50,423 nucleotides of DNA, taken from contig CM055112.1 of the NCBI GenBank assembly GCA_029204225.1, forward strand, positions 28,670,280-28,720,702, given 5' to 3'. The notes under the pieces are model-generated. The model saw nothing but the letters and a program-made list of their open reading frames with translations, had not been told where the DNA came from and made no database searches. Made by a program: the position numbers and the translations under genes. The stretch comes from Diphasiastrum complanatum (Eukaryota > Streptophyta > Lycopodiopsida > Lycopodiales > Lycopodiaceae). Shown here piece after piece: positions 1 through 10,039 of this stretch (the stretch's first letter is position 1; each line of letters begins with the position of its first letter).

Positions 1-369
1 AGACCGTAGATTGCTTTGTGCAGCTTGCACACTTTGTGCTCTTGGCCTTTGACTTCAAATCCTTTTGGTTGGAAGGTGTACAGCTCCTCTTTGACATTGT
101 CAAGAACTGCATCTTGATGACAGGACTAAAAATTTCTTGATAATCCACTCCTTGGACTTGAGTGAATCCTTTAGCCACCAGCCGTGCTTTCCATTTTGCA
201 ATGGAACCATCAGAGTTGATCTTCTTCTTGAAGAACCACTTGTTGTCGATAACTCTCTTGTGAGTGGGGAAGTCGACCGGTGTCTAGGTTTGATTCATCA
301 AAAGTGAGTTATACTCGCTTTCCATAGCTTCTTGCCACTTCACAACATCCTTGGAGTCAATTGCTTTGG
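1..369 (-). pseudogene. Copia reverse transcriptase, N-terminal part (broken)
   Basis: Minus-strand translation shows the start of the Copia-type RT (RVT_2): WQEAMESEYNSLLMNQT, then VIDNKWFFKKKINSDG and KWKARLVAKGFTQVQGVDYQ. These match the usual block W..AM..E..SL, KW.FK.K, KARLVAKGF.Q..GVDY. A stop replaces the expected Trp after MNQT. After SPVIKM the reading skips to sequence that normally lies further into RT (a deletion or frame change), and the fragment then runs off the window. The catalytic YVDD block is not present here. Confidence 0.85.
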
Positions 370-1807
370 CTAGGCTCTCTGGTTCTTTTGATGAAGTCCA
401 GAATGATTGAAGTGCATACCTCTCAAGAACTGTTCAAGTCCGTGAGGATCTGTGACGTTGGGTTGACCAGGATGCGATGATGCTTCGTCTTGAATTTCTT
501 CAAATCTATTCGAGCTAGCTTGGTCTGGTCTGATGACAAGTCCTGTCGGCTGCTTGGCTTCTGTAGCTATAGCTGCAGGTCCTTTAGAAGGAACATCAAC
601 GTTGGAAGAATCCATGCCACGTAAAATAGGATGAAATGACATAACATTGTTTATCGATGGTTGTTTGAAATCATAGTATGTATGTTCTTGAAATATTACA
701 TCCCTAGAGACAAATACTACATTGGTGGATGGATCATAAACTTTATAAGCTTTATGTTCATCAGGATAGCCAATGAAAATACATTTATTTCTCATATGAT
801 CCAGCTTATTCCTAAGCTGTTTAGGAATGTGAACAAAACATATACAACCAAAGATTTTTAAATGTTTGACACTAGGCTTGTGCCCATGCCAACTTCATGA
901 GGAGTCTTGTTGTTGATGGCTCTGGTGCTGGATCTGTTCTGCATGTAACAGGCTATGGTAGTAGCTTCTGCCTAGAACTTCATAGGTAGGTGTGCTTGAT
1001 GTAGCATGGATCTAGCTGAGTTGAGAAGATTTGATTCTTCCTTTCTACAATCCCATTCTGTTGAGGTGAATAGGAAGTTTTGAACTATCTTTTAATAATA
1101 TGCTCAGCCATGTAGTCGGACATCTCGTTAGAGATGTATTCACCGCCACCATCAATTCGAAGTCTTTTCACTTTCCTAGACGTTTGTGTCTCAGCCATGG
1201 CCTTGAATCTCTTGAAGCAATCAAAGGCTTTAGACTTGTGCTTAATGAACAAGACTATAGACCATCTAGAATAATTATCTGTGAAAGTGATAAAATAGAT
1301 TGCATCTCCTAATGACGGAGTCGACATTGGACCACAGAGATCACTATGTACAAGATCTAATACATTCTTTGTTTTGAAGGACTGTGATTTTGGAAACTTG
1401 CTTCTAGAGTGCTTCCCATAGATGCATGATTCACAAAAGAAAGATTTCCTATCTAACGAAGACGAGAAATTCAAACCATCAACTAAATTATTACAATGCA
1501 TATAAGAAAGTGATCTTGTATTCACGTGTCCAAATCGACTATGCCACAGAACAGCACTGTCATTTACATTTTCATTAGAGATACTAGCTAATGCAACTGA
1601 ATTAGAGAGTATGTAAAGATTTTCGACTCTAGTGCATGTAGTCAGAGTAGTATCTTCCTCGAGTATTGTACACTGCTCAGATGAGAAAGTAACAGTGTAG
1701 CCCTCATCAGTTATCTTAGAGACTAATAACAGATTCTTTGATAACTGATGAACGTGAAGGATGTTAGGAACACAAATGGACAGATCGTTGTTGAAACTGA
1801 TCTTCAC
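370..1807 (-). pseudogene. Copia GAG-pre-integrase and integrase (frameshifted)
   Basis: The integrase would insert the element's cDNA into the host genome. The segment 1085-1807 holds the zinc-binding block (WHSRFGHVN ... CESCIYGKHSR, an HH-CC pattern) and the start of the catalytic core, with first Asp in HSDLCGP and second Asp in RIDGGGEY, where the family usually has R.DNGGEF. Between 796 and 1084 the remains SPQQNGIVERKN (third acidic residue) and KHLKIFG are spread over different frames. The segment 370-795 opens with CIFIGYPDEHKAYKVYDPST and SRDVIF, the conserved C-terminal block before RT. Frameshifts near 1085 and within 796-1084 make it non-functional. Confidence 0.88.
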
Positions 1808-1967
1808 TGCTCCTTATGGTGCTAGAATCTTCGAGGTAGATAACTTGGTCTCTGCTATAAGCTGTGTACTCCGTAATCCATTCATTGCGAGAGGTCATGT
1901 GTTGGGTAGCGCTGCTGTCCAGGTACCAGCTATCATAGTCTTCGCTGCTGCTGTAAGCCATTAACAA
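1764..1967 (-). pseudogene. Copia aspartic protease segment with DSSA in place of DSGA
   Basis: The motif WYLDSSATQHMT corresponds to the Copia retropepsin active site, normally W.(L/I)DSGAT.HM. The Gly of the catalytic D-S/T-G triplet is Ser here, which should hurt activity. The open frame overlaps the start of the pre-integrase reading frame near 1807, so a frameshift separates protease from integrase. The family role is to cut the Gag-Pol polyprotein inside the virus-like particle. Confidence 0.75.
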
Positions 1968-2039
1968 GTGTGTGTTTAAGTCCTTGAATTTTGTCGTGTT
2001 GGAGGAGTCTAGCTGCTATTGTTGTTATTGTTTGTTTGT

Positions 2040-2823
2040 CTTGTTGTAGATCCTGATATGACACTCCTTGATGTCGTGATTAGCTCTTTTGCAATATCTG
2101 CAGAAAAGCTTCTTGTGTGATCCACTATGCTCACCTTGAGTGTGAGGCTTCTACTGTTGCTGCTGCACTTGATTCTTGTCCTTGAAATAGTCTTTCATCT
2201 TGGTGTATAGAGCCATTGATTTGTCTTTGATGAGTCTTTCTCCGCATTTCTTCTTGAAGAAGATGACCGATCACCTTTTGAAGAGTGAGGTTGGGTTGTG
2301 TGGATATCATCACCACAAAGTGCTCATAGGACTTTGGAAGAGAAGAAATCAAGGTCATAACGACATCATCATCTTGAATAGAACATCCTACAGCTGATAA
2401 CTGATCTAATAGGGATTTGAAGCTATTGATGTGAGAAGTGATGGCAGTAGAATCAGACATGCTAAGAGTAAAGAACTTCCTTCTAAGATGTAATCTCGTG
2501 GTTACATCATGAGTCTCATAAAGACTTGATAACAAGTCCAGTGCTTCCTTAGAGGTTTTGCACGTGGTAACGCGAGATATTTGGGAGCCGGCTAGATTGA
2601 GTGTGATACATGCTAAGGCCTTCTGATCTTTGATCCTCCAGGCCTTTGCTTGAACACCATCTTCTAGTTTCAGGTCTGCACCTTCTACTACATTCCAAAG
2701 ATCTCTATCTACCAACATCATTCTAAGTTTTAACTTCCAAATGTAGAAGTTAAAACCATTGAACTTGTCAATGACTCTAGCTTTACTAAGTGATGAAGAT
2801 GAAGAGCTATCTATATGAGACAT
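2040..2823 (-). pseudogene. Copia gag (UBN2-type) with CCHC zinc knuckle, broken
   Basis: Start chosen at the ATG on 2823-2821 (MSHIDSSS), about 50 bp after the primer site. The protein shows the usual Copia gag layout: KFNGFNFYIWKLKLRMML near the N-terminus, a long helical region (SKEALDLLSSLYETH, LHLRRKFFTLSMSD), then VMTLISSLPKSYEHF. This is the capsid protein of the virus-like particle. The reading frame slips near 2190, and a TAG precedes the zinc knuckle CRYCKRANHDIKEC (CX2CX4HX4C, about 2066-2107), which is still readable in another frame. Confidence 0.85.
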
Positions 2824-2875
2824 AATAATAGTACACAAATAGAACAAACTTAATCTGTCAGTTTATTTGAGCTAT

Positions 2876-2887
2876 GCTTTGATACCA
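2876..2887 (-). promoter_or_regulatory. Primer binding site (initiator Met tRNA type)
   Basis: On the minus strand this reads TGGTATCAAAGC, one base from the common Copia site TGGTATCAGAGC that pairs with the 3' end of initiator tRNA-Met to prime minus-strand DNA. It lies 3 bp inside the LTR edge and about 50 bp before the gag ATG, the expected place. Confidence 0.85.
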
Positions 2888-2890
2888 ATC

Positions 2891-3130
2891 TGATGGGGCA
2901 AGGGAGATAGAAGAACACGAATAGAGAAGAGAGCAAAAATATTGCAAAACAGCTCTCCCATTCTAATCAGCTGCTAGGTGCAAAAACAGTCTAATAGATG
3001 GCTTATACTGAATGTAATCACAACCTTAAATGTTCTAATTGCCCAATAGGATCTTAAAAATTAATTCATACTCTAAAATAAGAGTATAGTCCACCGAAGA
3101 GATTAGAGATGGTTTGTGTGTGGTGCTACT
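2891..3130 (-). repeat. Partial 5' LTR of the minus-strand Copia element
   Basis: On the minus strand this ends CCCCATCA just before the primer site, as an LTR should. The outer edge is not visible: no matching TGATGGGG start was found to the right, and sequence belonging to a different repeat begins about 3157. The right boundary given is approximate. Confidence 0.5.
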
Positions 3131-3156
3131 GAAAACAGATTCAATGTGAAGTATAC

Positions 3157-3630
3157 TTCTGAAATAAATGGAAGAGCAGTATGATAACGCGAGTGCCTCA
3201 GGCGTCAAAGACAACCATTGTCTAATCAGAAACTGAGGAGTCATAGACGTCCGTGTTCTGATCAGAGTGAGTAAACAAGCACGATCAAACAACAATGAAA
3301 GTGCATTCAATCACAACAAGCATTCATCTACGTTGTACACAGATAAAAACAAGTTGCTGCTATATTCCACTGAAGCACAATATGAAACAGCAATTACAAC
3401 CAAAATGACACGTAATTGGGATGCTCAAACAATGTGTCTCATGGACCGGGAGCAACCACTAATCTGTGCTCGGATAATCTATTTCTAGATTAGTTTCCAA
3501 GTCTACTTTGGTTTAAAGTCTTATTTGATTTTCATTTAAGATTCAAGACTTGCTTTATGTGAATGATAAGCCAATAAATCTTTTGGCCTTTAAGAACTTA
3601 GGACATGCCTTCACCCTCGAGTTCACAGTT
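3157..3630 (+). repeat. LTR-like repeat followed by a primer site (second copy at 8223-8561)
   Basis: Positions 3157-3492 and 8223-8561 are clearly the same sequence with scattered differences (for example both hold GTGCATTCAATCACAA and CATTCATCTACGTTGTACAC). The left copy continues to a primer site at 3631-3642, so this is probably the end of an LTR of a plus-strand Copia-type element. The left edge of the LTR is not resolved. Confidence 0.55.
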
Positions 3631-3642
3631 TGGTATCAGAGC
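3631..3642 (+). promoter_or_regulatory. Primer binding site TGGTATCAGAGC
   Basis: Exact match to the plant Copia initiator tRNA-Met primer site. It follows GTTCACAGTT, consistent with an LTR ending in CA just upstream. No recognisable gag follows. Confidence 0.75.
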
Positions 3643-4795
3643 TATGGTTTAATATTTAGTGAACTTGATATGAAGACCTTGTATGTTCATGCATGCAGAA
3701 GAACATAAACCTCCACCTGATGTTTAAGAGGCCTTGTGCGTCAATAAGCAAGAACTGCTTGGAAAAGATCAAGAAGACAAAGTCTCCTGATAGGCATGAC
3801 GAAGAACCTGATGACAACGAAACATTGGAAGTCTACTTGTGGAGAACTAGAAGGTCATGTTTATCAAGAACATACAACCCGAGACTAGCTACGGCCATAA
3901 AATCATTGAAGGCCATACTAGTGAAACAAGGGAAGAATTTCTTGAACCATAATGATTGTCCACTAGGACCGCAAGAATGTTTTAGATGTAGATCTTGAAA
4001 TATTTTAAAGAACAACATCAAATAGGATGGAACATCCTAAGTTGTTTCCAAAAACGATTTTGATTCAATACTATCAGCACTTTTTCTTTAAATGTTTCAA
4101 ACATGCGAGTTATGTGATCTAAGATTTTAGTAGCTTAGTGCATGTCATGTAATGTTAGTATACACTTGTTTGCATACTTTATGCAAAAGTAAACCTTGAA
4201 AAATCAATCGTACATGAGAAAGAATTCCAAATGATTATCCTTAGAGTATAGAAGCATTGCTTCTTAGAAATGACTTCTTGATTAAGATGGACCTAGATTT
4301 CTAGCATCTTTTGAAATCATGTATAGGGAACCACAACTTGCTAAGACATTATATAAAAGAATGATTAGTATGCTAACATACTAAGGATGAACAGGGATTA
4401 AAAAAAAATTCCAAGACCACTTTACTCTTTTACCCATTTCTGAATCCCTTATAAAACCTTTTGCTATGATTTCTATCTCTGGGCTATCTTAAACCCAGAA
4501 TGGAAATGAATCCTAGATAGATTCCGAAAGAAAGCTAATCTTATTTCATAGCTCAAGATATTTGAAGTAGATCAAGGAATCGAAGAGATTCTTCTCCCAA
4601 AGAAGATCTTAATGTATAAAGATCAGATTTGAAACTAAGAGATTAGCGAAAACACTATATCACCTCAAGGTAAGAATCATCCGACTACGGATGCAAGATG
4701 CATGGAAGAAGAATTCTTATAAGAATATCTAGAAATTTTTAAAAGAATATTTGAGAAATGTTCGTTGAGGACAACGCTTTATGCGTTGGAGAGGT
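3643..4795 (+). other. Unrecognised stretch after the primer site, one 101-codon ORF
   Basis: An open frame at 3693-3998 gives a basic, Lys/Arg-rich peptide (KKTKSPDRHDEEPDD, then YLWRTRRSCLSRTYNPR). I do not recognise it. Its place 50 bp after a primer site suggests remains of a retroelement's first gene, but no zinc knuckle or gag core is visible. Nothing coding was recognised in 4000-4795, which is AT-rich. Confidence 0.3.
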
Positions 4796-4906
4796 GTAAT
4801 TTGTAGAGAAAAATTGCACTAGTAATAAAGACTTTCCCAGCTTCAAAACTCCATATAGACTTAGATGATATGAAATTATTAACGACCATTATTCTTTTTA
4901 AACTCA
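4796..4906 (+). repeat. Fragment of the foldback-arm repeat
   Basis: This is a near copy of 7889-7990 (shared blocks ACTTTCCCAGCTTCAAAACT and GATGATATGAAATTATTAAC). It shows that the arm sequence of the foldback at 7469-8220 is a dispersed repeat. Confidence 0.75.
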
Positions 4907-4913
4907 AATTTGA

Positions 4914-5141
4914 CTATATAAGAGAGCCAATAAGACTCCTATAAAGGGTGATGTTCTCGAATGATCTTTCATCTCCTTTGATAAGATCTTTTACAACATG
5001 CTCCGTGGGATTATCAATGATCTTGCAATTTTCCATATGAAAAATTTTAAGCATGGAAAGAGCATATCTAGATTGACTTGATCTTGGCAAAGATCTACTT
5101 CTAGGCCTAAGATGTAGTGAAGTGTTGGAAATTAAGCCCAC
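4914..5141 (-). pseudogene. Copia reverse transcriptase C-terminal fragment
   Basis: Minus-strand reading gives SQSRYALSMLKIFHMENCKI, then ID.PTEH and LYRSLIGSL, the block at the end of Copia RT just before RNase H (usual form: SQ.KYA..LL..F.M..C....TP ... YR.LIGSLLYL). LHYILGLEV in a neighbouring frame just upstream (5100-5141) is the preceding conserved block, so there is at least one frameshift. No flanking element parts were recognised. Confidence 0.75.
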
Positions 5142-5229
5142 AGTTGCCTCCTTGGTGAATGACTAATTTCTATTTCACAATTCTTCCTACACATTTATTG
5201 ATCTTTGATCTAGGGTTAGGTGAAACCTA

Positions 5230-5872
5230 TTTTGGGTTCAAAAATTGCTCATCTGATACCTGCAGGAATCCCCAACTTAGACAGCCAAATTATTTGAAGA
5301 ATGTCTACAACGGGCTTCCGGCTGATCTCCAGCAAAGGGTAACCAATCCTGTCATAATTTCAAAGTTTAGATGTTGAATTCAATAATTTGAAGTCATTGA
5401 AGACTTGGCCATCTTCAAGGACTTCCACAAAATTAGCATTTAGAACAAGTCTGCAGAAATACATTACTTTCACAATAGTCTGCAAAATTACTCTAAGTGT
5501 CGCGATAGTCTGCAGAAATGAACTATGTTTTCAACAGCTTCGGCTTTTTCGTATTTTCCCGAAATGCGACACTTGCATAGTTCAAAAGTTTACAATTCTA
5601 ACTGTTTTTGACACCTTCGGCTTTTTTGCATTTCCCTGAAGAGAGAGCAAAATGCCGAAGGTCGTCTACTTTGACCGAGGAACGTTCTCAGTCACTTCCC
5701 GAGGGAAAACCACTTCACGTAAAATGCGAAGTGAGAGAATCTACGACGTCCTCGTCTGCGTCAACGTTCCTGATTTGTTGACCATATATATATTGTGTGC
5801 AGTTGTCACAAAAGCCATATACTTCCAAGTACAACGACTTTCCTAATTAGGTGACAAACATTCAATGTAATT
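5230..5872 (-). repeat. Inverted single copy of the ~566-bp repeat found at 8585-10039
   Basis: The reverse complement of this stretch matches the array further right, including CTTGAAGATGGCCAAGTCTT, GGAAGCCCGTTGTAGAC and the leading sequence with GTCACCTAATTAG. One end carries GGTATCAGATGAGC, which resembles a Copia primer site, so the unit may be an old LTR. It has been split by substitutions and small gaps. Confidence 0.7.
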
Positions 5873-6313
5873 AGTACATGGATGATACTCGAAAACAATG
5901 CATCTCATAAATTCATTCACACAACAGTGGAAGCACTGAGGGGTCAAGATGGGGACACCACACCCCCCCCCCCTCCCAAAGGATTCTTTTCTTGTCATTA
6001 TGCAAAACCAATTGGCCAATGCCAAACACATATTCAATGGATTCCAATAGGGGTCTCAAAGTAGGAACATCAGCTTAAGATAGACTTAGCTCCTTTCAAT
6101 GATCTTAATTCCATATCTAGCTTAGCAGAAGCATAGAATTTTTTTCATAAGTCTTAATCCTGCCGATATGCAATCATGTTGGATCTTAGATTATTAACAT
6201 GCAATGAAAATGGATCTTAGTTTCTTGACATGCTAACATGATGGTTCTTAGATTCTTGACATGCAATCATGAGGGTTCATAGACTCTTGGCATGCAACAG
6301 TCATGAAGTGACA
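5873..6313. other. No gene seen; short C-tract
   Basis: AT-rich sequence with a run of C at about 5964-5977. The last part (6170-6313) holds scattered copies of GACATGC that lead into the minisatellite at 6314. No conserved protein pattern in any frame. Confidence 0.5.
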
Positions 6314-6618
6314 TGCATGGTCATTAGGCAATGCTTGGTGTGACATGCAAGCTTCAAATTTCACATGCAGGCTTTAGATTTGACATGCATGGACAATAGG
6401 CCATAGATGGCATGACATGCAAGCTTCAAATCTGACATGCAACTTAAAATCTGACATGCAAGCTTTAGATTTGACATGCATGGACAATAGGCCACAGATG
6501 GCATGATATGCAAGCTTAAAATCTAACATGCAAGCTTTAGATCTAACATGCATGGACAATAGGCCACAGATGGCATGACATGCAAGCTCTAGATCTGACA
6601 TGCATGGACAATAGGCCA
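6314..6618. repeat. Compound minisatellite built on GACATGCAAGCTT
   Basis: Repeated short modules: GACATGCAAGCTT with AAATCT or TAGATCT spacers, and a longer module GACATGCATGGACAATAGGC plus CA.AGATGGCAT, which recurs at roughly 6387, 6474, 6549 and 6597. The open frames across it (AYHAICGLLSMHVRS and similar) follow from the repeat and are not taken as genes. Confidence 0.8.
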
Positions 6619-6676
6619 ATCAACCATTCTTACATATGGATAACAGATTCAAGAGCATACCATGGTTTCAAGAGAA

Positions 6677-6679
<3 letters not shown>

Positions 6680-6742
<63 letters not shown>
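6680..6742. repeat. (AG)n microsatellite, about 31 units
   Basis: An uninterrupted run of AG dinucleotides directly follows the minisatellite region. It is read as poly(Ser-Leu) on the minus strand, which has no coding meaning. Confidence 0.98.
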
Positions 6743-6745
<3 letters not shown>

Positions 6746-7468
6746 TGTGAAAGAGAGATAGAAATCCAAGAGGGTTTGAACTCCAAGAATCTTGCAATCC
6801 ACAAAATAGCATAGCCTCCTTGAGCTAATGCCTCAATCCTCTTCTCCAAAGCACCTATACACAACAAACAACAAATGGGCAGAGCTTAATGCATCATCCT
6901 TTAATCCTCCTAGTAGTGGGACGCATTTCCACATATATAGAGAGTGGGAGCCCCTCCAAAGTGAGTGAGGTGTCAAGTTCAAGTGCATGAGGTGTGAGAA
7001 AGACTCCAACTGGACTTACGGTGAAGTGGAGTGTATGGATGAGGTGTATTAGTTAGGGAGGGTGAATGGGTGATGTGTATTAGCTTGGGAGGGTTATTAT
7101 GATAATTTGGCATATCAAGTGAGAGTGTACAAGGGCACCCCATTCTAGGTGTCAAATAGCCTAGAATGCATGTGGAAAAGTAGGTGGGAGGTAGGTGGTA
7201 CAAGCCATCCTCAATCATGGTCATTGGCACTTATTTTCTAGAGGTTGCCCATCCTCAATCATGGTAAAAAAAGTCACTAGGGTGATCAGACCCTAGGCCT
7301 TATCTTGTTCTTTATAGATGCCTCTGAGCCTTCATTATAGACTTAGTAATGAGCCTTCTTTACAGACTCTTCTGAGCCTTCATTATAGACTTTGTGAAAA
7401 GCCTTCTTGTGTATTGTCTTTAAGCTTAGAAAGCTTCTTGACTCGATTCTTGTTCTTCTGTCACTTTC
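6743..7468. other. No gene seen; short direct repeats
   Basis: Contains loose direct repeats: GGTGTATTAG around 7038 and the related TGTGTATTAG around 7073, CCTCAATCATGGT at about 7208 and 7251, and TCTGAGCCTTCATTATAGAC at about 7322 and 7372. No conserved protein pattern was seen. Confidence 0.5.
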
Positions 7469-8220
7469 TCGAGTACCTGCACATACGCTCAAAGAGAGGT
7501 CAGTCCTTAAGCCCAGAGGGCTTCTAATTCTTGACCTGATTCATTAGGTACGTTTGTGCGTACCTGCACATCCCTTCAAAAAAAGGTCAGTGTTCATAAT
7601 ACCATCAAACATGGTTCATAGAAAAGTCCTTAGCTCTTCAGGTAGTAATACCTGCACTCTTAGATTATTAGAGCAATAAATTCATACAATATTAAAAAAG
7701 AATAATGGTCTATATGGAGTTTTGAAGTTGGGAAAGTTTTTATTACTTAGGGGCAATTTGTCTCTACAAAATACAACTTCAGTTAGCCGAGTAGCAACAC
7801 GTAGGAAAATTAGCCTATATAGTGAATTTTGGTTTCTTTATCCTATACTCGAGGGCATGTCTTGGGTTTGTCAGTATATGTGGCCATATGTAATTTGTAG
7901 AGACAAATTGCCCCTAAGTAATAAAGACTTTCCCAGCTTCAAAACTCCATATAGACTTAGATGATATGAAATTATTAACGACCATTATTATTTCTGAATA
8001 TTGTATGAATTTATTGCTCTAATGATCTAAGAGTGCAAGTATTACTACTTGAAGAACTAAGGACTTTTCTAAGAATGATGTTTGATGGTATTATGAACAC
8101 CGACCTTTCTTTGAAGGGATGTGTAGGTACGCACGAACGTACCTGAAGAATCAGAGCAAGAATAAAAAGCCCTCTGGGCTTAAGAACTGACCTCTCTTTG
8201 AGGCTATGTGCAGGTACTCG
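7469..8220. repeat. Foldback: two ~300-330 bp inverted arms around a 123-bp spacer
   Basis: The arms 7469-7770 and 7894-8220 are reverse complements with scattered mismatches. Shared blocks include GAGTACCTGCACATA, TTAAGCCCAGAGGGCTT, TAATACCATCAAACAT and GGGGCAATTTGTCTCTACAA. The left arm lacks about 25 bp (ACTTAGATGATATGAAATTA region) that the right arm has. The spacer 7771-7893 is unrelated to the arms and has no recognised gene. This could be a foldback DNA element, or two LTR fragments that inserted head to head. Confidence 0.88.
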
Positions 8221-8222
8221 AT

Positions 8223-8561
8223 AGTTCTGAAATAAATGGAGGACCAGTATGATATCACGAGTTTCTCGGGCGTCAAAGACAGCCATCGTCTGATCAAAAA
8301 CTGAGAAGTCGTAGACGTTCGTGTTCTGATCAGAGTTAGTAAACAAGTGCGATCAAAGAGCAGTGAAAGTGCATTCAATCACAATAAGCATTCATCTACG
8401 TTGTACACAAATAAAAGCAAGTTGCTGCTATATTACACTACAGCACAATACAAATAGCAATTACGACAAAAAATGACGATGTAATTGGGAGGCTCAAATA
8501 ATGCATTCCATGGACTAGAGCAACCACTAATCTGTGCTTGGACGATCTATTTATAGATTTC
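8223..8561 (+). repeat. Second copy of the LTR-like repeat of 3157-3492
   Basis: It abuts the right foldback arm, so arm and repeat may belong to one larger family. Many small differences from the left copy show an old duplication. The minus-strand open frame here (MNALSLLFDRTCLLTLIRTR) also appears at the left copy. It follows from the repeat and shows no known domain. Confidence 0.8.
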
Positions 8562-8584
8562 ATCTTTGTATAGATTACATTGAA

Positions 8585-10039
8585 TGCTTGTCACCTAATT
8601 AGAAAAGTCGTTGTACTTGGAAGTATATGGATTTTGTGACAACTATACACAATATATATATGGTCAACAAATCAGGAACGTTGACGCGAACGAGGACGTC
8701 ACTGGAACGTTCCTCAGTTATTTTAGACGAGCTTTGGGATTTTTCTCTCTTCATTTTTTTTTTTCGCAAAAGACCGAAGGTGCTCTAAAAAAGACGATGA
8801 TGTCTTTAAAACAGTTTAACTCATGAAAATATATGACCTTCGGAAATGTTCTCTCTTCGCATTTTTTGCAAAAAGCTGAAGTGTGTTAAAAGCAGTCAAA
8901 CTTTTGAACTATGCAAGTTTTCACATTTCGGAAAAATGCGAAAATATCGAACCTGTTGAAAACATAGTGTGTTTCTGCAGACTGTTGAAAAAGTAAAGTA
9001 TTTTTGCAGACTTGTTCTAAATGCAAGTTTTGTGGAAGTCCTTGAAGATGGCCAAGTCTTCAATGACTTCAAGTTATTAAACTTAACATCTGGACTTTGA
9101 AATTATGACAGGATTGGTTACCCTTTGCGGAGATCAGCTGGAAGCCCGTTGTAGACGTTTTTCAAATAAATTGACTGTCTAAGTTTGTGATTCCTACAGG
9201 TATCAGATGAACACAATATATATGGTCAATAATTTAGTATCGTTGACGTGGACGGGGACGTTGTTGGAACATTCCTCATTTATTTTAGACGACCTTCGGG
9301 ATTTTTCTCTCTCTTTGTTTTTTTTCTCGCAAAAGGCCGAAGGTGCCCTCAAAAAGTCAATGATGTCTTTAAAACAGTTAACTCATGAAAATAGGTGACC
9401 TTCGCTAATTTTCTCTCTCTTCACATTTTTCGCAAAAAGCCGAAGGTGTGTTAAAAGCAGTTAAACTTTTGAACTATGCAAGTTTTCACATTTCGAAAAA
9501 ATGTGAAAAAAATCAAAGCTGTTGAAAACATAGTGTGTTTTTGCAAACTGTTGAAAAAAATAATGTATTTCTGCAGACTTGTTCTAAATGCAAGTTTTGT
9601 GGAAGTCCTTGAAGATGGCCAAGTCTTCAATGACTTCAAGTTATTAAACTTAACATCTGGTTTGAAATTATGACAAGATTGGTTACCCTTTGCTGGAGAT
9701 CAGCCGGAAGCCCGTGGTAGACGTTCTTCAAATAAATTGGTTGTCTAAGTTTGTGATTCCTGCAGGTATCAGATGAACACAGTATATATGGTCAATAATT
9801 CAGCATCGTTGATGCAGACGAGGATGTTGTTGAAACGTTCCTTGTTTATTTTAGACGACCTTCGAGATTTTTCTCCCTCTTCATTTTTTTTTTTTGCAAA
9901 AGGCTGAAGGTGCTCTCAAAAAGACGATGATGTCTTTAAAATAGTTAACTCATGAAAATAGATGACCTTTGGGAATTTTCTCTCTCTTCGCATTTTTTGC
10001 AAAAAGCCGAAGGTGTGTTTAAAGCAGTTAAACTTTTGA
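8585..10039 (+). repeat. Tandem array of ~566-bp units, about 2.5 copies
   Basis: Unit starts near 8648, 9210 and 9776 are marked by ATATATGGTCAA followed by CGTTGA and, about 60 bp later, TTTTAGACGA. Each unit has CTTGAAGATGGCCAAGTCTT and GTTGGTTACCCTTTG-like blocks, and a junction GGTATCAGATGAACAC. The third unit stops abruptly at 10039, where the coding sequence of ORF2 copy A begins. Units differ by small indels, so the array is not recent. Confidence 0.85.

Larger units (their letters stand above)
1..2890 (-). mobile_element. Ty1/Copia LTR retrotransposon, degraded, truncated at window edge
   Basis: Read on the minus strand the order is primer site, gag, zinc knuckle, protease, GAG-pre-integrase, integrase, start of reverse transcriptase. 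That is the Copia order (protease and integrase before RT). The rest of RT, RNase H and the 3' LTR lie beyond position 1. Several frameshifts and stops break the polyprotein, so this copy is dead. It ends on the right at a primer site directly beside an LTR edge starting TGATGGGG at 2891. The component parts are listed separately. Confidence 0.9.

Noticed and set aside
3693-3998. Basic 101-codon ORF as a pararetrovirus or gag gene
   Set aside because: No zinc knuckle, movement protein or RT motif; only its place after a primer site suggests a retroelement.
6374-6867. Minus-strand frames AYHAICGLLSMHV and poly(Ser-Leu)
   Set aside because: They follow from the GACATGC minisatellite and (AG)n and show no domain.
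6314-7430. Short regular repeats considered as a CRISPR array
   Set aside because: Repeats touch or overlap, there are no unique spacers of constant length, there are no cas genes, and the context is a plant nucleus.
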